Assembly (NCBI RefSeq): GCF_022376295.1
Contig: NZ_CP060140.1
Span: 2,360,356-2,424,355, forward strand
DNA length: 64,000 bases
Direction of reading: 5' to 3'
DNA from: Nodularia sphaerocarpa UHCC 0038
GTDB taxonomy: Bacteria > Cyanobacteriota > Cyanobacteriia > Cyanobacteriales > Nostocaceae
Shown here piece after piece: positions 52,143-59,960 of this stretch. Position 1 is the stretch's first letter. Each line of letters begins with the position of its first letter. A model generated the notes under the pieces. It searched no databases, was not told where the DNA came from, and saw only the letters and a list, made by a program, of their open reading frames with translations. A program made the translations under genes and the position numbers.

Positions 52143-52170
52143 ACGCCGATAAACGCCGATAAACGCGGAT
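52143..52170. repeat. AACGCCGATA decamer repeat
   Basis: Three copies of AACGCCGATA-type decamers follow the TetR gene. The reverse complement ATCGGCGTTT is repeated three times exactly at 59051-59080. Confidence 0.65.
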
Positions 52171-52179
52171 GAAGAAGTT

Positions 52180-52617
52180 TTAGGTTATTTGTTTCGCTTG
52201 TTGACTCCATTGTTGTACTACATCAATGGTTGGACACAAATCTCTTCGCCGCATTGTTGATACCTGTAGGCGCATAATTTGCTGGTGCAATCTATGGGTG
52301 GGTGTTTGAGCTAGTTGTGCCACCGAACCAATACCGGAATGCAGCAATAAGCCGCAATATTGCATTCCTATACCAGGAATACGCGCTAAATCGGCTAAGG
52401 CGATCCATTTATTTACATATTGCAGATTAACTTGTAATTTATTGGCTAAATTTACCCTAGTTTCAGCAGTTTTTCCTTGTTGAATTAGCTGTTTTGTGGT
52501 AATAATTCCACAGTGTTGCAGTTTGGCTTGTTCTACCTCAGTTATTCCAGGTAATTGCTCAATTGGCCAGTCACAAGCTGTCATGGGAGTTTTAGTATTT
52601 GGCTGTTTGGCGGGCAT
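52180..52617 (-). CDS. DUF4332 (helix-hairpin-helix) protein
   Basis: The 145-aa protein has two helix-hairpin-helix-like units (IEQLPGITEVEQAKLQHCGI near residue 19 and LARIPGIGMQYCGLLLHSGI near 77), the pattern of DUF4332. The function is unknown; HhH units usually bind DNA without sequence preference or mediate protein contacts. It is convergent with the TetR gene, 41 bp apart, with the decamer repeat between them. Confidence 0.75.
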   Translation of the reverse strand: MPAKQPNTKTPMTACDWPIEQLPGITEVEQAKLQHCGIITTKQLIQQGKTAETRVNLANKLQVNLQYVNKWIALADLARIPGIGMQYCGLLLHSGIGSVAQLAQTPTHRLHQQIMRLQVSTMRRRDLCPTIDVVQQWSQQAKQIT

Positions 52618-52668
52618 TTGCTTTTGTTGAGTATGGCTGTGTTTGGAGTTAATCCTAACGTTTTTTTT

Positions 52669-52708
52669 ACGCAGAGGGGCGCGGAGGTGAGCGCAGAGGT
52701 ACGCGGAG
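52669..52708. repeat. Inverted repeat partner left of phzF
   Basis: ACGCAGAGGGGCGCGGAGG and the following GCGCAGAGG units are found again in opposite orientation at 53538-53575, so about 38 bp of inverted repeat flank the PhzF gene. Confidence 0.6.
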
Positions 52709-52712
52709 TTTT

Positions 52713-53510
52713 TTAACTATATAATTCGCCTCGCATGAAGGTGATTGCTTGTCCTGAGAGTAACAGGCGATCGCCTCCTGAATAGCGCACCTTCACCACT
52801 CCACCGCGCCGGGAAGCCTGAAAAGCCAAAAACTCATCTTTATGCAGGCGATCGCGCCAGAAAGCCGCCAGACAACAATGAGCAGCCCCAGTCACCGGGT
52901 CTTCATCTATACCTAATCCCGGTGCAAAAAAGCGAGAAACGAAATCATATTCAGAATCAGCATCAGTTTGGCTAGTCACAATCACATCAGCTATCGGTAA
53001 TTTTTTCAATAGCTGAAAATTAGGCTGCATTTCTCTGACCAAATCCTCAGACTCCACCTCAACCAAATACCCCAGAGAATTTTGCAGCACAGATTTACAA
53101 CGAACACCCAAAGCCTCGCTTAACTCCGCAGGTGCGACTGTTTTCTGAGATAAATTCACCGGAAAATCTAACGAAATCCACTCACCCAAACATTCAGCAA
53201 TCAAAACACCACTTTTAGTATAAAAACGGGCAACCTCATCAGGTAACAAATACCCCTCAGACCACAATACATGAGCGCTAGCCAAAGTTGCATGACCACA
53301 AAGAGGAACTTCCAGCGTCGGAGTAAACCAACGCAAACTAAAACCATCATCCTGTCGCAACAAAAAAGCCGTCTCAGATAAATTCATCTCCTGAGCCACA
53401 TTCTGCATCCAAGCATCATCCCGAAACTCAGACAAAACACAAACAGCCGCCGGATTCCCCGCAAAACATCTATTCGTAAAAGCATCAACCTGAAAAATCA
53501 CCAGTCCCAT
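52713..53510 (-). CDS. PhzF-family isomerase
   Basis: The 265-aa protein belongs to the PhzF/diaminopimelate-epimerase-fold family: FQVDAFTNRCFAGNPAAVCV at the N-terminus, the catalytic Glu in NLSETAFLL near residue 45, LRWFTPTLEVPLCGHATLAS, and FAPGLGIDEDPVTGAAHCCL near 190. PhzF isomerises a dihydroanthranilate in phenazine synthesis, but most family members have unknown substrates and no phenazine genes are near. Inverted repeats lie on both sides of the gene. Confidence 0.85.
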   Translation of the reverse strand: MGLVIFQVDAFTNRCFAGNPAAVCVLSEFRDDAWMQNVAQEMNLSETAFLLRQDDGFSLRWFTPTLEVPLCGHATLASAHVLWSEGYLLPDEVARFYTKSGVLIAECLGEWISLDFPVNLSQKTVAPAELSEALGVRCKSVLQNSLGYLVEVESEDLVREMQPNFQLLKKLPIADVIVTSQTDADSEYDFVSRFFAPGLGIDEDPVTGAAHCCLAAFWRDRLHKDEFLAFQASRRGGVVKVRYSGGDRLLLSGQAITFMRGELYS

Positions 53511-53875
53511 AACTCACCCTAAAATAAAATAACAACTCAGCGTACCTTTGCGCTTACCTCCGCGCCCCTCTGCGTTTAATCATGCTCAAAACTCCTCCTC
53601 CCTCACTCCAACCCTACACCACTAGAAGATGATATTTTAGTGACAGAATCAGGCGAAGTTTTGACGCGATCGCTCTAGAGGATTTATCAAGAAGTGTATA
53701 GTAAATAAAGCACAGAGACGAATGATCAAATTTTTGTGGTGCGGGCAAAGATGCCCGCTACTGATGTAATCTGTCACTCCTAATTAAAAAACTTCTTTTA
53801 GAAGATGCAACTCTGGAAGAAATTTCCCAAATTATTATAGGATAATGAGTTTAATTTTTAGGCGTAATAAACCTG
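53511..53875. other. Intergenic region with repeat and gene debris
   Basis: It holds the right inverted repeat (53538-53575). Two short frames read like protein fragments: LEDDILVTESGEVLTRSL ending at a stop near 53679, and LLIKKLLLEDATLEEISQII ending near 53843. They may be remains of lost genes but are too short to assign. A GCGGGCAAAGATGCCCGC hairpin lies near 53741-53758. Confidence 0.4.
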
Positions 53876-54343
53876 ATGCTGATCCGCTCTGCCACAATAG
53901 ATGATGTACCCGCAGTTTTAGTAATGTTAGCCAAAACTTGTGCTTTACATGAGTCTTGGGATGCTGCTAAATATGGTTTGCGAGCGCATCCAGAACAGCA
54001 TTATCAAAAATGGTTAACCCGACTAGTGCATAAAGAGCGCAGCGTATTTTTGGTAGCTGAATATGAAGAAAAACTCGTCGCATTTTTAGCAGCAACAGTA
54101 GAACCAGAAATATCAATTTACAGTTTACAGGAATTTGCCTTTATTCATGATATCTGGGTGGAACCTGAACATCGAAAAAAAGGGATTGCACCACAGATAA
54201 TCAAGCTGAGTGTTGAACGCTTCCAACAAATGGGAATTAAGCAAATTCGATTAGATACAGTAGCAGCTAATGAAAGCGCCAGACAGTTATTTAAATCCTG
54301 TGGTTTTCGGTTAACTACTATGGAAATGCTCATGGAAATCTAA
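53876..54343 (+). CDS. GNAT-family N-acetyltransferase
   Basis: The 155-aa protein has the GNAT fold: LIRSATIDDVPAVLVMLAKT at the start, AFIHDIWVEPEHRKKGIAPQ near residue 87 with the acetyl-CoA loop (R-K-K-G-I-A), then IRLDTVAANESARQLFKSCG. The substrate is unknown; family members acetylate amines, antibiotics or proteins. It stands alone between two repeat-rich gaps. Confidence 0.85.
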   Translation: MLIRSATIDDVPAVLVMLAKTCALHESWDAAKYGLRAHPEQHYQKWLTRLVHKERSVFLVAEYEEKLVAFLAATVEPEISIYSLQEFAFIHDIWVEPEHRKKGIAPQIIKLSVERFQQMGIKQIRLDTVAANESARQLFKSCGFRLTTMEMLMEI

Positions 54344-54356
54344 ACCTGTGCTTTAT

Positions 54357-54398
54357 CTCCCCTCTCCTTGCTAAGGAGAGGGGTTGGGGGTGAGGTTC
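54357..54398. repeat. Dispersed AGGAGAGGG repeat
   Basis: CCCCTCTCCTTGCTAAGGAG followed by AGGGGTTGGGGGTGAGG, a further member of the hairpin family seen at 1471, 41125 and 58041. It follows the GNAT stop and forms part of the debris reading frame of the epimerase remnant. Confidence 0.6.
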
Positions 54399-54634
54399 CA
54401 ATATGAAGTGCAACTATGGGTAAGTTCTTTTAAACCTTGTTCACGAGTGATAATTGGTACATAACCCAACTGATCACGGGCAAGGCGATCGCTAAAAGTG
54501 AAACCTCTACCAATTAACCTCACCATAGTTTGAGTTATCGTCGGTATCTGGTTGCTCAACTCGGCATGAAAACTATTAAGCTGTAAATAGCACGTTAAAA
54601 TTTTACCGAAAATTCTGAATCGCCCAAAAAACAT
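54371..54634 (-). pseudogene. C-terminal remnant of an NAD-dependent epimerase/dehydrogenase
   Basis: The minus-strand frame reads IPTITQTMVRLIGRGFTFSD then RLARDQLGYVPIITREQGLK. The RRDLGYxP...xEGL-like pattern is the C-terminal end of 3-beta-HSD/extended short-chain dehydrogenases. The NAD-binding and catalytic parts are missing, and the frame runs into the ffh promoter on one side and into a dispersed repeat (LTPNPSP) on the other. It is therefore a truncated gene. Confidence 0.5.
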
Positions 54635-54686
54635 TTAACCTGGGCGGTTCAAGCTGACTCATTGGCGAACTACCTGTAATTACATT

Positions 54687-56156
54687 ATGTTTGATGCTTT
54701 ATCTGACCGTTTAGAAAGTGCCTGGAAGAAACTACGGGGACAGGACAAAATATCTCAATCCAATATTCAAGACGCTTTGCGGGAAGTGCGCCGCGCCTTG
54801 TTGGAAGCAGATGTCAATCTCCAGGTAGTTAAAAATTTTATCAGCGAAGTCGAAACCAAAGCCCAAGGTGCTGATGTCGTGGCTGGTGTGCGACCTGACC
54901 AACAATTCATCAAAATTGTTCACGATGAATTGGTGCGGGTGATGGGGGCGGAAAATGTTCCCTTAGCCCAAACAGAGGAAAAGCCCACAATCGTTTTAAT
55001 GGCTGGGTTGCAAGGTACTGGTAAAACCACAGCCACTGCTAAATTAGCCTTACATTTAAGAAAATTAGATCGTAGCTGTTTGTTAGTCGCAACAGACGTA
55101 TATCGCCCAGCCGCTATTGACCAACTGGTAACGTTAGGTAAGCAAATTAACGTGCCAGTTTTTGACCTGGGAAGCGATGCCGACCCGGTAGAAATTGCCC
55201 GTCAAGGTGTAGAACGTGCCAGAGCAGAAGGTTTTAATACGGTAATTATTGACACGGCTGGTCGTCTGCAAATTGACGAAGACATGATGGGGGAATTAGC
55301 CCAGATTAAAGCCACTGTCCAACCTCATGAAACTTTGCTAGTCGTAGACTCTATGACTGGGCAAGAGGCAGCAAATCTGACTCGCACCTTTCATGAAAAA
55401 ATCGGCATTACCGGGGCGATACTGACTAAATTAGACGGTGATAGCCGTGGTGGTGCGGCGCTGTCAGTCAGACAAATTTCAGGAGCGCCGATTAAGTTTG
55501 TGGGTGTAGGCGAGAAAGTCGAAGCACTGCAACCTTTTTATCCTGAGCGCATGGCATCCCGGATTCTGGGCATGGGTGATGTGCTTTCCCTCGTGGAAAA
55601 AGCCCAGGAAGAATTTGATCTAGCAGATGCCGAGAAAATGCAGGAGAAAATCCTGTCCGCCAAGTTTGACTTTAATGATTTTGTCAAACAATTGCGGATG
55701 CTGAAAAATATGGGTTCACTGGGAGGCATCATGAAGTTGATTCCCGGAATGAACAAGATTTCCGATGAGCAATTGAAGCAGGGCGAAACTCAGCTTAAGC
55801 GCTGCGAGTCCATGATTAACTCCATGACTCGCCAAGAACGCCAAGACCCTGATTTATTAGCAAGTTCTCCCAGTCGGCGGCGGCGCATTGCTAAAGGTTC
55901 TGGTTACAGAGAGCCGGATGTGAGTAAGCTAGTGGGAGACTTCCAAAAAATGCGAACTCTCATGCAGCAAATGGGTCAAGGTCAAATGCCGGCGGGAATG
56001 CCTGGAATGTTTGGCGGTGGCGGCATGGGTAATCCTTTTGGCGGTGGTGATAATCGTCCTTCCTCCCCTGGCTGGCGGGGTTATAATACAGGCGATCGCA
56101 CCACGAAGAAGAAAAAGAACAAAGAGAAAAAGAAAAAGGGCTTCGGCACTCTGTAG
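54687..56156 (+). CDS. ffh: Signal recognition particle protein Ffh
   Basis: Ffh, with SRP RNA, targets nascent membrane and thylakoid proteins. The 489-aa protein shows the N domain (residues 1-85), the GTPase G domain with GLQGTGKTTATAKLA near 107, DVYRPAAIDQL, DTAGRLQIDEDMM near 190, TKLDGDSRGGAALS near 247, and the Met-rich M domain (from about 300, MLKNMGSLGGIMKLIPGMNK; SPSRRRRIAKGSG). The tail is Gly/Met-rich and then very basic (KKKKNKEKKKKG). The start MFDALSDRLESAW is standard. Confidence 0.96.
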   Translation: MFDALSDRLESAWKKLRGQDKISQSNIQDALREVRRALLEADVNLQVVKNFISEVETKAQGADVVAGVRPDQQFIKIVHDELVRVMGAENVPLAQTEEKPTIVLMAGLQGTGKTTATAKLALHLRKLDRSCLLVATDVYRPAAIDQLVTLGKQINVPVFDLGSDADPVEIARQGVERARAEGFNTVIIDTAGRLQIDEDMMGELAQIKATVQPHETLLVVDSMTGQEAANLTRTFHEKIGITGAILTKLDGDSRGGAALSVRQISGAPIKFVGVGEKVEALQPFYPERMASRILGMGDVLSLVEKAQEEFDLADAEKMQEKILSAKFDFNDFVKQLRMLKNMGSLGGIMKLIPGMNKISDEQLKQGETQLKRCESMINSMTRQERQDPDLLASSPSRRRRIAKGSGYREPDVSKLVGDFQKMRTLMQQMGQGQMPAGMPGMFGGGGMGNPFGGGDNRPSSPGWRGYNTGDRTTKKKKNKEKKKKGFGTL

Positions 56157-56161
56157 AATTT

Positions 56162-56189
56162 GTTAACTGTTAACTGTTAACTGTTAACT
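56162..56189. repeat. GTTAACT heptamer tandem repeat
   Basis: Four exact copies of GTTAACT follow the ffh stop. This is a short tandem repeat of the kind frequent in Nostocales. Confidence 0.8.
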
Positions 56190-56266
56190 GATTCATAGCA
56201 GCTAATGCTGGCAAGTGCTAAAATTGTCATTTGGGTACAAACAAGTAGGAGAATCAGTCCTCGACC

Positions 56267-56527
56267 ATGATTAAATTGCGCTTGAAGCGATTCGGCAAAA
56301 AACGGGAACCAAGTTACCGCATTATCGCCATTAATAGCCTTGCTCGCCGCGATGGCCGTCCCCTAGAAGAACTGGGATTCTACAACCCCAGAACTGATGA
56401 AGTGCGACTAGATGTTCCCGGTATCGTCAAGCGACTACAACAAGGCGCTCAACCCACCGAGACCGTCCGTAGCATTTTAGTAAAAGCCAATGTTTTTGAA
56501 CAGGTCAGTGCCACAACCGCATCCTAA
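56267..56527 (+). CDS. rpsP: 30S ribosomal protein S16
   Basis: The 86-aa protein is typical of S16: MIKLRLKRFGKKREPSYRII, then NSLARRDGRPLEELGFYNPR and LDVPGIVKRLQQGAQPTETV. It assembles in the 30S subunit. The gene lies between ffh and the KH-protein gene on the same strand. Its last 38 bases overlap the start of the next gene in another frame. Confidence 0.96.
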   Translation: MIKLRLKRFGKKREPSYRIIAINSLARRDGRPLEELGFYNPRTDEVRLDVPGIVKRLQQGAQPTETVRSILVKANVFEQVSATTAS

Positions 56528-56948
56528 CGCCGGAATAATATCCTCAAAAGCTAGTCCCGACTATGTTGGGCTAGTTAAGTTTTTGATGCAGCCATTTTTA
56601 GAATCTCCAGAGACTTTAAGTATTGATTGTGAAATTTCTCAGACTCTAAAACGAGTTTGGATTCGCATCGCCTTTGAAAGCCAAGACAAGGGGAAAGTTT
56701 TTGGTAGAGGGGGTCGCAATATTCAGGCGATTAGAACGGTAATTGCAGCAGCAGCAGAATTTGCCGGAGAATCAGTATACCTGGATATGTACGGCAGTAA
56801 TGGTTTGGGACGAGAGGGAATGTCTTCTGATGAAGATCAGCAAGAGCGATCGCCTTCAGCAATCAGCAAAGCGCCATCGCCAGAAATTAAACCGCGAGAC
56901 ACAACTGTAAATATACCCAGACCTATTGTTAAACCCCGAACTCGTTAG
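56490..56948 (+). CDS. KH-domain RNA-binding protein (KhpA-like)
   Basis: The 152-aa protein has one KH domain with the GxxG-type loop: LVKFLMQPFLESPETLSIDC, VWIRIAFESQDKGKVFGRGG and RNIQAIRTVIAAAAEFAGES (residues 28-105). The C-terminal 45 residues are charged and Pro-rich, probably disordered. KH proteins next to rpsP are common and act in RNA chaperoning. The ATG at 56490 lies inside rpsP and gives the family-typical MFLNRSVP start, so translation is probably coupled. Confidence 0.88.
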   Translation: MFLNRSVPQPHPNAGIISSKASPDYVGLVKFLMQPFLESPETLSIDCEISQTLKRVWIRIAFESQDKGKVFGRGGRNIQAIRTVIAAAAEFAGESVYLDMYGSNGLGREGMSSDEDQQERSPSAISKAPSPEIKPRDTTVNIPRPIVKPRTR

Positions 56949-57077
56949 TTAACCAAGAGAAAGTCTGGGCGGAAGTAACCACAGCCGCTCAGATATTTCA
57001 GTCAGTTGTGAAAATTTTAAAATAGTATCAATTTTGTTGTCAAAAACTGCACTTGAAAAATTAAACAATAAATACTT

Positions 57078-58031
57078 ATGGCAGATGCTTTAATAATTCA
57101 GCTGCCTAATATTCCCAGTGCGATCGCTCTCGGCGGTGATAGAGAAGAAAATCTCAAACTCTTATCCCGACAAACCGGAGCTACCTTGGTGTTGCGCGGA
57201 CAAGAACTACACATTGGTGGTACACAAGCGCAAATTGATTTGGCGGCTCAATTAGTGCGATCGCTCGAAGCCATCTGGATGAAGGGTAATACTCTCTCCA
57301 GTGCCGACATTTTAACAGCCCGCCAAGCCCTAGATAGTCATCGACAAGACGAACTCCAGGAATTACAGCGCGATGTCCTAGCTAAAACTCGTCGTGGTGA
57401 AGAAATTCGTGCCAAAACCTTTCGCCAAAAAGAATACATTAAAGATATACGTAGGCGTGATTTGACATTCTGTATTGGCCCTGCGGGAACAGGTAAAACT
57501 TATCTCGCCGTTGTCGTCGCTGTACAAGCACTCCTAAATAACCAAGTAGAAAAGCTGATTTTAACCCGTCCGGCTGTAGAAGCTGGAGAAAAACTCGGCT
57601 TTCTTCCCGGAGATTTGCAGCAGAAAGTCAATCCCTATCTCCGTCCACTGTACGATGCTATCTATGAATTTATTGATCCAGAAAAAGTCCCCAGTTTAAT
57701 GGAACGGGGTGTAATTGAAGTAGCCCCACTTGCTTATATGCGAGGACGCACCCTCAATCATGCTTTTGTAATTGTCGATGAAGCCCAGAATACTACACCC
57801 GCCCAGATGAAAATGGTATTAACTCGTTTGGGTTTCCGTTCTCGGATGGTAATTACAGGTGATACCACACAAACAGATTTACCCCTCAGCCAAAAATCAG
57901 GACTAGCCGTAGCCTTACAAGTTCTCAAGAATGTTGAAGGTATTGGCTTCTGCGAATTCACTCAAAAAGATGTTGTGCGCCACGCCTTAGTTCAGCGTAT
58001 TGTCGCCGCTTATGAACGTTATGAAAGATAA
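57078..58031 (+). CDS. phoH: PhoH-family ATPase
   Basis: The 317-aa PhoH-like protein has Walker A in FCIGPAGTGKTYLAVVVAV near residue 133, TRPAVEAGEKLGFLPGDL, and Walker B in NHAFVIVDEAQNTTPAQM near 233, followed by the sensor GDTTQTDLP. The family hydrolyses ATP and is linked to RNA metabolism and ribosome maturation. It follows the KH gene by 129 bp, giving a cluster for protein targeting and RNA handling (ffh, rpsP, KH, phoH). Confidence 0.92.
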   Translation: MADALIIQLPNIPSAIALGGDREENLKLLSRQTGATLVLRGQELHIGGTQAQIDLAAQLVRSLEAIWMKGNTLSSADILTARQALDSHRQDELQELQRDVLAKTRRGEEIRAKTFRQKEYIKDIRRRDLTFCIGPAGTGKTYLAVVVAVQALLNNQVEKLILTRPAVEAGEKLGFLPGDLQQKVNPYLRPLYDAIYEFIDPEKVPSLMERGVIEVAPLAYMRGRTLNHAFVIVDEAQNTTPAQMKMVLTRLGFRSRMVITGDTTQTDLPLSQKSGLAVALQVLKNVEGIGFCEFTQKDVVRHALVQRIVAAYERYER

Positions 58032-58040
58032 TGGGAAAGA

Positions 58041-58160
58041 ACCTCACCCCCAACCCCTCTCCTTACTAAGCAAAGGCAGGAAAATCCGGTTCTCCCCCTT
58101 TATAAGGGGGAGTTAGAGGGGGTCATAAGACTTGTGTGTACATAGTGCTTCCTTACTAAA
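58041..58160. repeat. AGGAGAGGG repeat interrupted by an 81-bp insertion
   Basis: The familiar ACCTCACCCCCAACCCCTCT repeat is split after CCTTACTA by 81 bp and resumes at the same CCTTACTA with GAGAGGGG. Confidence 0.65.
58069..58149. mobile_element. 81-bp insertion with 9-bp target duplication
   Basis: The insertion is bounded by direct repeats TCCTTACTA at 58060-58068 and 58150-58158. The ends show only AGCA/TGCT as inverted repeats. It holds a CCCCCTTTATAAGGGGG hairpin. It looks like a small non-autonomous element that entered an older dispersed repeat. Confidence 0.55.
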
Positions 58161-58408
58161 GAGAGGGGAGAATTTAAGAAAAGTTAAACACTACATTTGG
58201 ATGTATTTAATCTGAAAAAAGCACATATTTGTAGGTTGGGTTGAGGCTTTGCAAAACCCAACAAAACCAGGGAATCTTAGCGTGGAATTGAGTAACCAAA
58301 TCCAACCAGCACCTAGTTTATCAAAATCTTTAACTAGGTTTCGGGTGTTTATTTGGTGAGAGTAATAAAAAACGACTAACAGCAAAACCATATAACTAAT
58401 AACTGACT

Positions 58409-58816
58409 ATGAATAACAATTTGAAAGACTTTTTAGAAGCTTGTGAAAACTTAGGAACTTTACGGATTATTGTCACCAGCAGCGCTGCTGTATTAGAAGC
58501 TCGTGGCAAAATAGAAAAATTATTTTATGCCGAATTGCCCAAAGGTAAATATGCCAATATGCACACCGAAGGCTTTGAATTTCACTTTAACATGGATAAA
58601 ATTACTCAAGTTAAATTTGAAACAGGAGAAGCGAAACGAGGTAACTTTACCACCTATGCAATTCGCTTCTTAGATGAGAAACAAGAAGTTGCTTTAAGTT
58701 TATTTTTGCAATGGGGTAAACCTGGAGAATATGAACCCGGACAAGTAGAAGCTTGGCAAAATTTACAGCAACAGTATGGCGAAATTTGGCAACCCGTACC
58801 CATTGAAACCTTATAA
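58409..58816 (+). CDS. ChuX/HutX-like heme-binding family protein
   Basis: The 135-aa protein (MNNNLKDFLEACENLGTLRI) is a conserved cyanobacterial type with ARGKIEKLFYAELPKGKYAN, MHTEGFEFHFNMDKITQVKF and LSLFLQWGKPGEYEPGQVEA. The pattern recalls the ChuX/HutX heme-utilisation fold with a single half-domain. A heme-carrying or heme-handling role is inferred from that likeness alone. No heme uptake genes are adjacent. Confidence 0.6.
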   Translation: MNNNLKDFLEACENLGTLRIIVTSSAAVLEARGKIEKLFYAELPKGKYANMHTEGFEFHFNMDKITQVKFETGEAKRGNFTTYAIRFLDEKQEVALSLFLQWGKPGEYEPGQVEAWQNLQQQYGEIWQPVPIETL

Positions 58817-58885
58817 AACTATTAGCCCAAACAAATATAAATTAAACGTAAGGTGGGTATAGCCCAAGGGGCATGGCTGCGCTAA

Positions 58886-58968
58886 AGCGACAGCGTAACC
58901 CACCTTGAATTTTGACATTAAGCCAGTAGTTAGCGACAGCGTAAACCACCTTGAATTTTGACATTAAG
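58886..58968. repeat. Direct repeat of about 37 bp
   Basis: AGCGACAGCGTAACCCACC followed by TTGAATTTTGACATTAAG occurs twice (58886-58922 and 58932-58968) with one mismatch. The first half belongs to a dispersed GGGTTAGCGACAGCGTAACCC-type palindrome also seen near 15505 and 10360. Confidence 0.65.
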
Positions 58969-59050
58969 TTGCACGTACAATATACCCTAAACTTCTTATA
59001 TCTAATCACCAATAATTACTTAATCAAAAAAAATCAAACATCTTAATATT

Positions 59051-59080
59051 ATCGGCGTTTATCGGCGTTTATCGGCGTTT
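59051..59080. repeat. ATCGGCGTTT decamer tandem repeat
   Basis: Three exact copies of ATCGGCGTTT, about 25 bp before the next gene. The inverted form is at 52143-52170. Confidence 0.8.
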
Positions 59081-59105
59081 AATTATTCTTACCTAAACAA
59101 AAACG

Positions 59106-59879
59106 ATGATCAAGGCAATTTGGACTTTTAGCTTAATTATTATCTGCTTACTGGGATGGAGTGGAACAGCAAAAGCCGGAGAATTATCTCAACGCCTAGC
59201 AAATTTTCCCCAGTGGGAACAACTCACATCCGTACAACCGGCAGAGGGAGATTTAGTTTATCCTGACTGGTTTGCTGGTTCATGGGAAGTTACCAGTACA
59301 TTAGTAGATTTAGTTGCGCCTTTAGCACCCGATATCGTCACCCCTGGATTTGAATCAAATCGCCAACAACTGAATCAGCCCGTAACTTTTTTAGTGCGTT
59401 TTATTCGGGAAAAACCCCCGATTACTGGCTTAAAACTAATTCCCAAAATAGCCAAATCATCAATTTTGATAGCAGATAGAGCTTTTAATAGCTTAAATTT
59501 AGCCAGAGCTTATTTAGGTGATGAAGCGGTATTATCAACCAAAGTAGATCCAGATTCACCTAATCGACAAATTACCCTTTTGCGTGGCAAACGGCAATTA
59601 ATTTCTATTGTAACTGCACGCGCTACCGAAAATACTTCAAATAGAAACTTCATCACCTCAGAAGTATTTCAACAACTATTTAAAGGCGGTTCCCGTCCCT
59701 ATTTCAATGAAGTTGAATCTACTACCGCATATAATAAACTTTCTACATCTAAACCAACAATTGAAGCAGATCAAGTAACGGCGGTTTATCTTTCACCTCA
59801 AGACCAAGATTACTTTAACGCAGCGTCTCGTCCAGTCGCCCTTTATCGCTACCGCTTAGAATTTTCACCTACTCCTTAA
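59106..59879 (+). CDS. Exported DUF6816-like protein
   Basis: The 257-aa protein has a signal peptide (AIWTFSLIIICLLGWSGTAKA) and a mature lipocalin-like beta domain: GDLVYPDWFAGSWEVTSTLV, QPVTFLVRFIREKP, LRGKRQLISIVTARATE and DQDYFNAASRPVALYRYRLE. Similar proteins occur in cyanobacteria and plastids (DUF6816) and are placed in the periplasm or thylakoid lumen; the function is unknown. The gene has the decamer repeat just upstream. Confidence 0.6.
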   Translation: MIKAIWTFSLIIICLLGWSGTAKAGELSQRLANFPQWEQLTSVQPAEGDLVYPDWFAGSWEVTSTLVDLVAPLAPDIVTPGFESNRQQLNQPVTFLVRFIREKPPITGLKLIPKIAKSSILIADRAFNSLNLARAYLGDEAVLSTKVDPDSPNRQITLLRGKRQLISIVTARATENTSNRNFITSEVFQQLFKGGSRPYFNEVESTTAYNKLSTSKPTIEADQVTAVYLSPQDQDYFNAASRPVALYRYRLEFSPTP

Positions 59880-59960
59880 GATTGATTTATTTACTGACAC
59901 TTGAATAGATTTCGTTACAAAATGTAAGATAATTATTCCCAGCTAAGTTCGCGCTCTTGG

